Shown here in pieces: positions 13,388 to 23,357 of a DNA stretch of 64,000 bases. The DNA is from Smittium mucronatum (lineage: Eukaryota; Kickxellomycota; Harpellomycetes; Harpellales; Legeriomycetaceae): positions 62,001-126,000 of the forward strand of contig LSSL01000004.1 in NCBI GenBank assembly GCA_001953115.1. Direction: 5' to 3'. Made by a program: the position numbers and the translations under genes. Position 1 is the stretch's first letter; every line of letters starts with the position of its first letter. Below the pieces are notes generated by a model, which was not told where the DNA came from, ran no database searches, and saw only the letters and a program-made list of their open reading frames with translations.

Positions 13388-14812
13388 ATGGTCCCTTCTG
13401 CTAACACTCATCGTGATCCAAAGGTGGATCTATTGTACAAATTCAATCATTTAGTCGATATTATACAAGATCAAAACACCGTAGTTTTCCCCGAATTCAA
13501 GCTTGAGAGTGGAGTTGTTCTAAAGGAGGTTCCTGTTGCCTACAAAACATGGGGAACGCTTAACGAAACTCGCGATAATGTCATGGTAATATGCCATGCT
13601 TTCACTGGATCTGCAGATGTTTCAGACTGGTGGGGCCCTCTTCTGGGCGCTGGCAGATCATTTGATAGCTCAAAATTTTTTATAATCTGTTGCAATGTCC
13701 TTGGAAGCCCATATGGAACCGCGTCTCCCTTAACTACAAATGTCGAGACTGGAAGGCCATACGGTCCTGATTTTCCAATAACAACTATCCGTGACGATGT
13801 AGCTTTACATAGAAAAGTTTTGGATCTTCTTCAAATTAGACAAGTCGCTATCGTTATTGGTGGTTCTTTGGGCGGTATGCACGTGTTAGAATGGTCTGAG
13901 TTTGGTACCGATTATGTTCGTACAATCATTCCAATTGCGACTTCTGGTCGTCATAGTGCTTGGGGTATCAGTTGGGGTGAGGCTCAGAGGCAGACCATAT
14001 ACTCAGATCCTAACTATCATGGTGGTTATTATACACAAGACCATAGACCTGATGTTGGACTGAGTGTAGCTCGTATGTCCGCTCTTCTAACTTATCGCTC
14101 TAGAGATTCTTTTGAAGCCAAATTTGGTCGAAAAGGAATGCTTGTAAGTAGGTTGGACTCAAAGCAAACTCTGAAACTCACTTCTAAGGGTGGTATTCAA
14201 TCGGTCAAATACTCACAAGGAAGTAGTTCCGAAGATTCTGATTCAGACTCAACCCCTGAAGTCCCCCAAAATGGTAATAAAGGTTCCTATATCCCAATTG
14301 GTGACCACAGTGGTATTAGTATCGATGCTGCACGACAAAACGATGACAGGTCAGCATCAAGAATATTTTCTGCACAAAGCTATCTTCGATATCAAGGCGA
14401 GAAGTTCACTAAGAGGTTCGATGCTAATTGCTACATAGCTCTATCAAAAAAAATGGATACTCATGATATTGCCCGAAACAGGGGTAAAAGTTTCGATGAG
14501 TGCTTAAGTGATATCAAGCAACCGGCTATGGTTGTTGGTATAGAAACTGATGGTTTGTTCACATTTAGCGAGCAAACTGAACTCGCTACATACATGCCTA
14601 ATGCTACTCTTTCTAAAATTGAATCATATGATGGTCATGATGGGTTTTTGTTGGAATTTGAGCAGCTCAATGTGCTAATACGTAATTTTATCAAGAACAA
14701 TCTTCCAAAACTTTATAACCCTATCCACGCCGATGTTGGAACTTTGTCTGAACATGTCAAATTACTTGGTTCGATCGTCAGTGAAGTGGAACCCAAATTA
14801 TCTAAATGGTAA
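13388..14812 (+). CDS. MET2: Homoserine O-acetyltransferase, copy 1
   Basis: Transfers acetyl from acetyl-CoA to L-homoserine, the committing step toward homocysteine and methionine in fungi; presumably cytosolic. The 474-residue product is an alpha/beta-hydrolase of the MetX/Met2 family, close to the usual fungal length of about 480-490. Visible signatures are the N-terminal GVVLKEVPVAYKTWG block, SADVSDWWGPLLGAGR, SPYGTASPL and YGPDFPITTIRDDV. The nucleophile elbow GGSLGGMHVLEW carries Ser160; the remaining triad residues are Asp388 (in GIETDGLF) and His417 (in YDGHDGFLLEF). A Ser/Asp-rich linker near residues 275-320 matches the variable insert of fungal enzymes. The frame is open further upstream to a GTG at 13361, but the first ATG (AAAATGG context) is chosen. 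No intron is needed. Codon use is less AT-biased than in copy 2, suggesting this is the main, well-expressed copy. A serine O-acetyltransferase activity, known for some relatives, cannot be excluded. Confidence 0.93.
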   Translation: MVPSANTHRDPKVDLLYKFNHLVDIIQDQNTVVFPEFKLESGVVLKEVPVAYKTWGTLNETRDNVMVICHAFTGSADVSDWWGPLLGAGRSFDSSKFFIICCNVLGSPYGTASPLTTNVETGRPYGPDFPITTIRDDVALHRKVLDLLQIRQVAIVIGGSLGGMHVLEWSEFGTDYVRTIIPIATSGRHSAWGISWGEAQRQTIYSDPNYHGGYYTQDHRPDVGLSVARMSALLTYRSRDSFEAKFGRKGMLVSRLDSKQTLKLTSKGGIQSVKYSQGSSSEDSDSDSTPEVPQNGNKGSYIPIGDHSGISIDAARQNDDRSASRIFSAQSYLRYQGEKFTKRFDANCYIALSKKMDTHDIARNRGKSFDECLSDIKQPAMVVGIETDGLFTFSEQTELATYMPNATLSKIESYDGHDGFLLEFEQLNVLIRNFIKNNLPKLYNPIHADVGTLSEHVKLLGSIVSEVEPKLSKW

Positions 14813-14898
14813 TTTTGAATTACGAACTCCTTCAATCGCATAGAAATTCATCAGCATGTATTTATCGAATTTTTTTATTTCGTTTTTTCTTAACCTTC

Positions 14899-14920
14899 CC
14901 CCTTATCTATATATAAGGGG
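14899..14920 (+). other. Perfect hairpin in the MET2 copy 1 3' flank
   Basis: CCCCTTAT and ATAAGGGG form an 8-bp perfect stem with a 6-nt loop, 87 bp after the stop codon. A role in mRNA 3' end formation or stability is possible but unproven. Confidence 0.4.
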
Positions 14921-15277
14921 TTTGTAATATTACTTCATTTAATCTTTTATTTCCTTTAATTTTAATTTGCTGTCTATTAAATATCTAATTTTGAGTCTAT
15001 TTGTTTATCATTGTTTTCGGTATAATATAGTGTTTTATTTGAAATTATTCCTCGTTTTTATATTTTATAGTGATGGGATCAAACTTATGATTTATATAAA
15101 CGATGTTAAACTTAACCACATTATACAGATGAATCTGTTTCTATACTTTTTATTGGGTCTAATTAGAAAAATGGTAATCGTTACTTATTAATACTAACGT
15201 TTTTAGTAAGATATGCATAGCATGCTTAGTTTTTTATATTTTCGAATAGAAAATTGGATATTTTAAACATAGCTTGT
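14921..15277. other. 3' flank, no gene seen
   Basis: T-rich sequence. The open frame at 14967-15191 shows no motif and has the composition of non-coding DNA. Confidence 0.6.
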
Positions 15278-15456
15278 GATTCACCAGCCCCCTTGAACCA
15301 ATGCCCTCTAGACATGGGGCTGCTAGAGCGGCAGAGGGGATTAGGGTGACAAATTTTTATAAAAATTTTCACATTTTTTAAATTTTTTTAAATTAGTTTT
15401 TATAACTTTTTATTAACTTTAAAATAAATTTCCCGTAAAAAAAAAAAAAAAAAAAA
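15278..15456 (+). mobile_element. LINE 3' end, 5'-truncated copy A
   Basis: Starts GATTCACCAGCCCCCTTGAA and runs through the same 3' UTR as the LINE at 7754-9045 (reverse complement), ending AAATTTCCCGT followed by an A tract of about 20 bases (15437-15456). This is a 5'-truncated retrotransposed copy containing only the 3' end. Confidence 0.85.
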
Positions 15457-15612
15457 CCAATTCCCTCAAGTTATGGAGCGGCTGATGCAGCATAGGGGAG
15501 TTTGATGATGAAAAATTTATAAAAATTTCGCTTTTTTTTAATTTTTTTTTATTAGTTTTTATAACTTTATAAACTTTAAAATAAATTTCCCGAAAAAAAA
15601 AAAAAAAAAAAA
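15457..15612 (+). mobile_element. LINE 3' end, copy B, joined to copy A
   Basis: A second, more diverged copy of the same 3' UTR begins directly after the A tract of copy A and ends AAATTTCCCG plus an A tract (15593-15612). The head-to-tail pair suggests insertion into the A-rich tail of the earlier copy, or tandem duplication. Confidence 0.8.
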
Positions 15613-16682
15613 TCTAAATATAATTCTAATTCATTTTTGGGTTGTGAAAGGACTACTTGCAGATAGCTCCTACAAAAAAATAAAGATTTCATATAAAGAA
15701 AGAATTTTCAGAAAGAATTTATTTCAAAAACGACCATTTTTCCCTTAAAAAGAAAAGAAAAAAAACTTTCGTGTTGGGACAAGAGATTCAAACCCCTATA
15801 TTTCACGTTGTATTCTGTAAAATAAACACCAGTCCAAGATCTGGCTCACAAACGGTTCTTTATTGAAGTGGGATGGGGGATATGACTAATATCATCTATA
15901 TGTGTCTCGAAGGAACCAATATATTTATGAACCTGCTTTGTGAAAATATTAACGCGGATCTTAATTTTTTCATGCTATTTATGGTTGCTATTAATAAATC
16001 GAATTCATAACCTAAGATAATATTTGGCAATCATGCTTATATGAAAAAATACCAAGCACAAATGTATCAAGTTTATATCACTTGAAATCAACTCCTTAAT
16101 TAACGATTGTTAAACCAGTAGAATAATTTGTTTTACACTAGAAAATTGATACCTTTTTAAATAACAGTTATTATTTAACCTTTTTTTCTGATAAATATCT
16201 TAATGATGTTATTTGAAAACAAGCATCCGCAACAATCCAGAAAAATTGCGAAAAATAGTCGTAATATAGCGTTATTGTGAACTATAGAAAAAAAAATGTG
16301 CAGAAGCTTTTTTATCACTAATTTTGAACTCCCTTTTCTAAATAAAGACTGAATGCATCTAGTAAAACACATAATTACCAACTGAAGAAATTACCATCTA
16401 TTCCGCTATCAATCATACGTAGTTTATGATTGGCCGCTGTAGACAACTGGGTATTATTTTGATGAGTATTGACCGATTTATTTATTTTGATGAATATTTA
16501 CAATTCACTTACTTTTTAACCACTCAACGCGAGATCAATTGTAAGTCTAAACTAGAATAGTTTGAGGAAATAAATTGTTTCTAATTGTGAAAAAATAGTG
16601 AATTTGAGCAAGAATTAGGTGACAGATAGGAGAAATTTGCAATGAATTAATAGCCTTGACACCATTTTGTTTTTGCTTTCGC
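15613..16682. other. Gene-free region with a tRNA-like relic
   Basis: No coding frame is credible. Around 15775-15845 the minus strand has a T-arm-like hairpin with loop TTTGAAT, but an anticodon arm and a good acceptor stem are lacking, so no tRNA is called. Confidence 0.5.
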
Positions 16683-17050
16683 TTTTATTTTCAATACAAC
16701 GTAATTTTATCGTAATATAACGAGATTAAAAACCATTCTAAGGAATTTCATAAAAGGAGAAATTGGAATGAGATGCTATTTTTCTAAATTATATAAGTCC
16801 CTCTACTGAGTTACCAGTTGCGTACCTATAGAAAAGGTGTACAATATACCAACTGAGAGACCACCCCTGATATTGCTTCAAGTAAGCTGTATGACTGTGG
16901 CCATATAGTTTCATGAGCTAAAAATTTAGAAACTATATTTAAAAGGATTAATAAAAAATACTATCTGCAATAAATATGAGGTCTGATCCACATGGCCCTC
17001 CTACAATAACCTATTGAGCGCTGAGATCCACCTGGCTATCTAACTCTGGA
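16683..17050 (-). repeat. Dispersed retroposon family R, copy 1
   Basis: The most diverged of three copies (others at 18360-18756 and 46719-47150). Shared blocks include TGCGTACCTA, TATTGCTTCAAGTA and GCTGAGATCCACCTG. Orientation is set by the T-rich left end, which corresponds to a poly(A) end on the minus strand. Confidence 0.75.
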
Positions 17051-18359
17051 TTTATGTATAGAAAGTGTCCCAGAATGCAAAGAGCTGATTGGATACCCCT
17101 GTTTATTTACGAACCTTCTCATAAATCTCTAATCTTCGTATCTTTGCTAGATGTCTCCTATTCCCATACAAAATAAGGCAATGCCGTATAAAGTTTGTAA
17201 TTGTGTACTAAGAAAAGTGGCCTACTTATGCCACTAAACATCGATAAAGCATTTCAAACTTGAGGTTTCTTTTTTTATATACAAATCAAACCTGGAAACC
17301 TCCCCAAGCCTTGGGGAAAGTAGATGATATTTCCTTTTTCCTAAATTATTTTCTCTCAAAAATTTTCCTAAAAAACCACACATAGTTATAAATTTGGACT
17401 ATTAACCAGTTTTATTACAAAATTAATAAGGAAAATTGAATTTTATTTATCTAAAGCCTCAATAATACGATCCCCTTTATTCTCTAAGTTTGGAATACCT
17501 TTTGGTGATTTAGGATCTAAAGAAGTGCAAATAAATAGGTGTGTTCATACTTTTATTCTGCAGATTTACTCACTAGCTTATTTAAGAGGTACATTTAAAA
17601 CCTTGAAAATATTCTAAAGGGAAAGTGTTTTTTCGGAGGAATTGGTTCTGAATCAGTGCATCCTAGCTAATATCAGCAACAAAAATTTATAATCTTTCAG
17701 AAAAATAGCGTTGCATCTTATAGAAAAATATTTTATGAAGTAAAAGCAAACTTTTCTATATATATATATTTTTTTAACATGTGTTCACATCATATTAATA
17801 CTGCCTGAAAACCCTTTAAATAAATTAACTCCTTACCGATTTGTTTATTTTTATTAACTAGATCTTGATTTTCCAATTAATATGTTATCGGGTAGACTGT
17901 TTTATTGATTCAATGCCATGTGATGTAAATCTTAGTATAGTTATTTATATGATTTTCTTCGGATATAAGTAAATATACAGTAATAAGTTATTTGTGCTTA
18001 TGGTAAGATTTTTATATTTTATTAATTATTTTTACTGATTTTCTTCAGTAATCACCCTATTTGCATTAAATTAAAAAAAGGCCTAACTAAAATAGAAAAA
18101 TAAATTACCGAATTGGAGATAAAGTTCATTTTCCTAAAAATAAACACCTCTGAAGATTGTAGATAAACTGATTGCCCGTTTTAAACTATTGGATTTCTGG
18201 CTTTTAAATCTATCCATATAATCAGTATTGAATACTTGGATAACAGGCAGTACACGATGAGCCGAAAAAATTATATTAAAAGTCCAAAAGATAAAACCTC
18301 CATCATTATAGTCGATAATTAAAATTAAAGTTAAAGATAAAAAAGTTAAATGCGTCTAT
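17051..18359. other. Gene-free region between repeat copies
   Basis: No gene is recognised. A short near-perfect palindrome, TCCCCAAGCCTTGGGGA (8-bp arms, 1-nt centre), lies at 17301-17317. Confidence 0.55.
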
Positions 18360-18756
18360 TTTTTTTTTTTTGTATCACGGAATTTTATTGTAAGATAACG
18401 TCATTAAAAACTATACTAAAAAAATTTGAAAAAAAGAAAAAGACGTAAAGAAAAGACTATTATCCTAACTACAATAAGATCCTCTGCTGGACTACCGGCT
18501 GCGTACCTACGAGAAAAGGGTTCAATCTACCAACCGAAAGACCCCCCCTGGCATTGCTTCAAGTAGGCTGGATGACTGAGGTTACGTGCAGTCAAGAATT
18601 AAGCTCTTTTTCAACGAACAATAGTTCATTGAATCCACTGAGCTCATAGTCAGAGTCTACTTCTAACAGGATTAATAAATTTAGGCTCCTAACCAAACGT
18701 GGGTTTTATATACATGGCTTTCCAACAAATAGCTGTTAGACGCTGAGATCCTTCAA
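18360..18756 (-). repeat. Dispersed retroposon family R, copy 2
   Basis: Begins with a 12-T tract (a poly(A) end on the minus strand) and aligns along about 390 bp with the copy at 46719-47150. Shared blocks include CATTAAAAACT, AAGACTATTATCCTAA, CTGCGTACCTA, CAATCTACCAACCGAAA, CATTGCTTCAAGTAG and GCTGAGATCC. On the minus strand the block TTTCGGTTGGTAGATTG resembles a tRNA D arm, hinting at a SINE. A matching B box was not found. Confidence 0.8.
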
Positions 18757-19661
18757 TGTTATTTTAAAAGGAAATTTTCACAGTGAGAATTTATCTTTTT
18801 ATATCGTTTTTTATTGGGGGCTATACAGGATCATTTTAATGCAGTAAATCTATGTAAAATTTACTGATTTGAAGTGGGGGTAAAAATTACAAATACAATT
18901 TTGAATAGACTTGATATAAAAATTAAAAAGGTTGTAAACAGATGATTAAAACTCAATTTTAATTGGCATTTAATAATATGTGGTGATTAAAGTTTGCATA
19001 AAAATGTTTTCAGTATTATGCAGCCAGTTTGATTCGATTTAGACTTTCCTAACAAATATTAAAAGTATTATGCAACCTTCGACTTGAATAGACGTTGGAT
19101 TACATTTTTAACAGTAAAAAGAAGTTTTTAAAAAGCTTACTCCTGGTTAGACAATGTTTATCAGGAAATTTACTATTATCTTTTCTTTTTTATTTTGCCG
19201 ATACTTTGGATACCTCATTCCATTTATTTTTCAAGTCCAGGCACTTTTGTAGATCATGTTATATTTAGCTAAATATATTTATTCTGAAAAATTTAACCAA
19301 TAAATTTTTTATGCACCAAATGATAAATCATATCCAGGTTTACAAGAATGTCATTATAAAGAGCATTTTGATAAAACTTGCTTAAACTTTCGAGATATTA
19401 TTTGTTGATTTTTTTTTAATTTGATTGCAACAGAGGCCTAGGTTTTATAAACAATATTATAAAGTTATTTTGTTTATAAAACTTATTAATATATACCTTT
19501 TTCTCTATTAATTGCTAACATCAGACATAATTATATAATTTTTTGGTTTCATTTTATATTGAAAAAAATAATTAGATTCAGGGATTATTTAATAAAACTC
19601 TAATTATAAACACCAGCATTTATATATATATGATAAATCTAAAAAACTTTTAATTTTCAGT
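18757..19661. other. Upstream flank of MET2 copy 2
   Basis: AT-rich, no gene seen. The last bases before the ATG, TTTTAATTTTCAG, have the form of a 3' splice site, so a 5' UTR intron is possible. A TATATATATATA stretch lies about 40 bp before the start codon. Confidence 0.5.
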
Positions 19662-20990
19662 ATGGATATTGAAGATTTATTTATAAAAGACAAAATAGAT
19701 TTATTGAACCGCGAAAACCACCTGATAGATGATATACCTGGTCAAAAATTCATAGTTATATCCGAATTTACACTTCAAAGTGGCGTGATATTGAAAGATG
19801 TACCAGTGGCATACATGACATGGGGAGAGTTAAACGAGGAGAAAAGCAATGTTATTTTAGTATGCCACATTTTTTCATCCTCAGCAGATGTTTCAGACTG
19901 GTGGGGTCCACTTCTAGGGGCTGGTAGGGCATTAGATAGTTCCAAGTTTTTTATTATATGTTTCAATGTCTTAGGAAGTCCATACGGTACAGCATCCCCA
20001 CTAACTGTTAATCTAGAAACCGGCGAGCCTTATGGACCAGACTTCCCAATAACTACAATTCGAGATGACGTTTATTTACACAGAAAAGTTTTAGATTTAC
20101 TAAAAATTAATACAATAGCTTTGGTAGTTGGAGGATCTCTTGGAGGTATGCACGCGTTGGAATGGGCTATGTTAGGGTCTAACACTGTTCGAAATATAAT
20201 TTCAATTTCATCTTCTGGCAGACACAGCGCTTGGGGAATAAGTTGTGGAGAAGTTCAAAGACAAATTATATATTTGGATCACAGATATAATGGGGGACAT
20301 TATGCAAAGGATTGCAGCCCAGAAGTGGGATTATGTGTAGCTCGAATGTCAGCCTTTTTGACGTACCGGTCACATGACTCCTTTGTATCTAAGTTTGGCA
20401 GAAGAAGTAATTCTGTTTGTGGAACAAAGTCTAGAATATCATTTGAACTAACCTCGAGGGATGGATTTCAATCTTGTAACTATTCCAGCGAAGATGGATA
20501 CGACTCTGATTCTACTTTAGATACCTTTATAATTGGGAAAAAAGACATTCTTGCATCTATTGGTTACCATTCTGGAGTTGCTATCGGTTCTTCTAGGAAA
20601 ATTGATGGATCTGGGTCAATGGTTTTTTCGGCACAAAGTTATTTAAGACACCAGGGGGAAAAATTCGCAAAGAATTTCGATGCCAATTGTTACATATGTA
20701 TATCCAAAAAAATGGATACTCATGATATAGCGCATTTAAGAAATTCTAGTCATGAAAAATGCTTAAATAGTATAGAACAACCTACCATGATCGTAGGAAT
20801 AGAATCGGATGCTCTATTCACCATTTGTGAGCAAGAGGAGCTTGCCACTCATATCCCAAACGCATCTTTTTATAAAATAGATTCATATGATGGTCACTCT
20901 GGATTCCTTATTGAGTTTGATCAGCTCAACTTAATGATAGGGGAATTCATCAAAAATAATCTTTCTGAGTTCACATCTACAACAAATTAA
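19662..20990 (+). CDS. Homoserine O-acetyltransferase-like, diverged copy 2
   Basis: A 442-residue intact paralogue of the upstream MET2 gene, same strand, about 4.8 kb downstream. By eye roughly two thirds of the core residues are identical. The catalytic triad is kept: Ser159 in GGSLGGMHALEW, Asp383 in GIESDALF and His412 in YDGHSGFLIEF. Changes fall at otherwise conserved family positions: CHAFTGSADVSD of copy 1 is CHIFSSSADVSD here, HSAWGISWGEAQRQ is HSAWGISCGEVQRQ, and GHDGFL is GHSGFL. The C-terminal tail of about 30 residues is missing. Codon use is more AT-rich (AGA, TTA, ATA) than in copy 1, consistent with lower expression or relaxed selection. An open frame with an intact triad argues against a pseudogene. 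A changed acyl donor or acceptor, for example serine, is possible. A 3' splice-like TTTTCAG directly before the ATG leaves some doubt about the true 5' end. Confidence 0.85.
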   Translation: MDIEDLFIKDKIDLLNRENHLIDDIPGQKFIVISEFTLQSGVILKDVPVAYMTWGELNEEKSNVILVCHIFSSSADVSDWWGPLLGAGRALDSSKFFIICFNVLGSPYGTASPLTVNLETGEPYGPDFPITTIRDDVYLHRKVLDLLKINTIALVVGGSLGGMHALEWAMLGSNTVRNIISISSSGRHSAWGISCGEVQRQIIYLDHRYNGGHYAKDCSPEVGLCVARMSAFLTYRSHDSFVSKFGRRSNSVCGTKSRISFELTSRDGFQSCNYSSEDGYDSDSTLDTFIIGKKDILASIGYHSGVAIGSSRKIDGSGSMVFSAQSYLRHQGEKFAKNFDANCYICISKKMDTHDIAHLRNSSHEKCLNSIEQPTMIVGIESDALFTICEQEELATHIPNASFYKIDSYDGHSGFLIEFDQLNLMIGEFIKNNLSEFTSTTN

Positions 20991-23357
20991 GGGATTATGA
21001 TTTTTTATTTTTTTCAAGAAATTTTCTGATTTTATCCCCCAATAAAAAAAACAGACTTATACTGGAAATTCAAATTAAACGACCCTTTGAGACAATAAAA
21101 AAGAGATAACCAAGGAAGGGAAAAACTTACTAATTATTTTTTTGACCTGCATCACATTTTTAATTGTAAAAATTCATATATGTAATCATGTTTTTTGTTT
21201 TTTCTATCCATAACTGTTATAAATACCAAAAAATATGTTCTTTGTATTGTGTTTATTGATTAATAAGTTTAAACATCCTTTTTTTTACTCAAGTTTAAAC
21301 CACGCATTAATATACAATTTAATTTAAATTTATTAATTCCAGAAAAATTAAGGATTTTCTATCTATTTATTGAAATATATTTTCTTATTTTGGTAAATTT
21401 GGGTAAATAAAATTTTCTTTTAATGTGAAATATGCTATATAAAGTCGTATTATATCTTTGAATATGGAAATTTGATTATTAAAAAACACTAGTGCTAAAG
21501 TTTTCTACATTCCAATCAACGTTTTACAAACGATATTTTATAGATTTTTATTAGATTTTATTATTATTAATTTTTTATTGATTAAATTCAATTCAAAGAA
21601 ATCATCTTTTATTAAACAGATTTGGGAAAAATTATTTACAAACAAGGCTAATTTACGTTAAAAACACAAAAATAATGTAAAATTTCTTGAAATATTGGAA
21701 CTTTTTGGGATCGCGTGAGCAAAATTAGAAAGATTATGTTAAAAATGAATATGGCCGATGTATCAACTGCTTTATCCAGAATCTTTTATATATCGTACTA
21801 TTAAGTTAATGAAATGGATTTATATCCAGAATCTTGGATGAACCCCCCCCCCCCACTTTTCTCTCCCAAAAGTGAAAATTATATAAAAAATTATTGCTGT
21901 ACTTGAGATTATGATATCTTTTTTTATGATAAAAATGACTTTTCTATAAAGTGAACTTCAATTGAGTTATCTCTTTATAGTATAAAATAGTTGAATGGAT
22001 TTAAAACATTAATTAAAATATCTATCTTTGTGCGCCATGTTAGACCATGTTATATCATCTTTTACCTTCCTTCATGCTTTTTATAAATTTAGTGATTTTT
22101 TAGACTTTAAGGGTTTTATTATAGTAATCAACATATATATATATATAATGAACATATAAATTTTTGTAGCTTGTTGATATAGGTTTTTCATTAAATTTGT
22201 ACAGCTTTATACTTTCAATAGCGATGAAACTAAGTTTCAATTTATTTGGTTTTATGAACACTGCCTCTAATTTACATAATATCAGCTACATTAAATCATG
22301 GAGTGTATAATATTTGTGATGGGTGATGGATTTACACGCTTCTAAATTTTATTTTCATGATCACTTCTAAACTTCTGGAATAAAACCATATACCAAACCC
22401 ATTTTTTCTTGATATGTTTTGACTATAAACCCGATTTCCTTAGCTAAATATTGTAATTCTAATAACGGAATTCTATTGTAATATATAATTAATCAGTATT
22501 TCCCCTCCAATTAGATAGAACAAAAATAGCCAAGTTGCTAGAGTTCATTTGAAACCAAGTTTTTTTGTTGATGGAAAACCGAATACCATTTTTGTGCCAC
22601 AAGACTTTTAGGGGTTAAATTGTGGCATTACCGATCAAATTCTGAAACATTTAGATTAACCTAGAGGTTGAATACAACCAATGGTATTCAAACAACACCT
22701 TTTATTCACATTATGCCAAAATTATTCGATGCACTATTTCCTGTTTGTCTTGGCTCCTTCTTCGCTGGTATTTCCATTGTGTTCTGATTTACTGGGGCTA
22801 TATAGAATTCATTTGAAAATTACACATTTGTGACTGATATAATTAAAATGTCCTCGATTGAAATCAAAGTACACCAACTTAGCGCAATAAACGACGGCAT
22901 AGGTTCCAAATAAATTCAGCGTATAAATGAAATTATAAATAAAAGAGGGCGATTTAGTCTGCCAGCGTCGAAAGATGTTTGCGGAAATACCTCTTTTTGG
23001 TAAAAGCTTGATTTAATTTGGATCTGGAGGTGCTAAAATGAGACGATATTTAGATAAAAATGCATTCAGATCTAACACGATTATTGGCAGGATTTTTAAA
23101 AGAATCCAGTTGCTATTGTTGAAATGAGCAAATGGGAACTCAGAATGGACTCAACTCCACGAAGATCAGTTTCTCCAATGGCTTTCAGGGGTCCAGGGAA
23201 TGTGATAGGGATTTATCGAAAAATAAGGAATGTATAGATATAAGATAGTTAATTGTAAAATATTAGAATGTTTACAAAATTTTGTATATCTAACCTTATC
23301 TACTTCTCTGTATTAATTTGTGTTTGAAGTACACTATTCCCCACTGATAACCGCAAA
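20991..23357. other. Intergenic region before the GT15 gene
   Basis: AT-rich to about 22.5 kb, with a 12-C homopolymer at 21843-21854. From about 22.5 to 23.24 kb the composition is visibly less AT-rich, without a frame I can identify on either strand. Confidence 0.5.

Noticed and set aside
14190..14438. 82-codon frame inside MET2 copy 1
   Set aside because: Out-of-frame shadow of the MET2 coding sequence.
15775..15845. tRNA-like sequence on the minus strand with a T-loop-like TTTGAAT hairpin
   Set aside because: The acceptor arms pair only partly and no anticodon arm with a 5-bp stem can be drawn. At most it is a decayed tRNA or SINE piece.
22120..22150. (AT)n stretches considered as promoters or origins
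   Set aside because: Such runs are everywhere in this window and carry no further signal.
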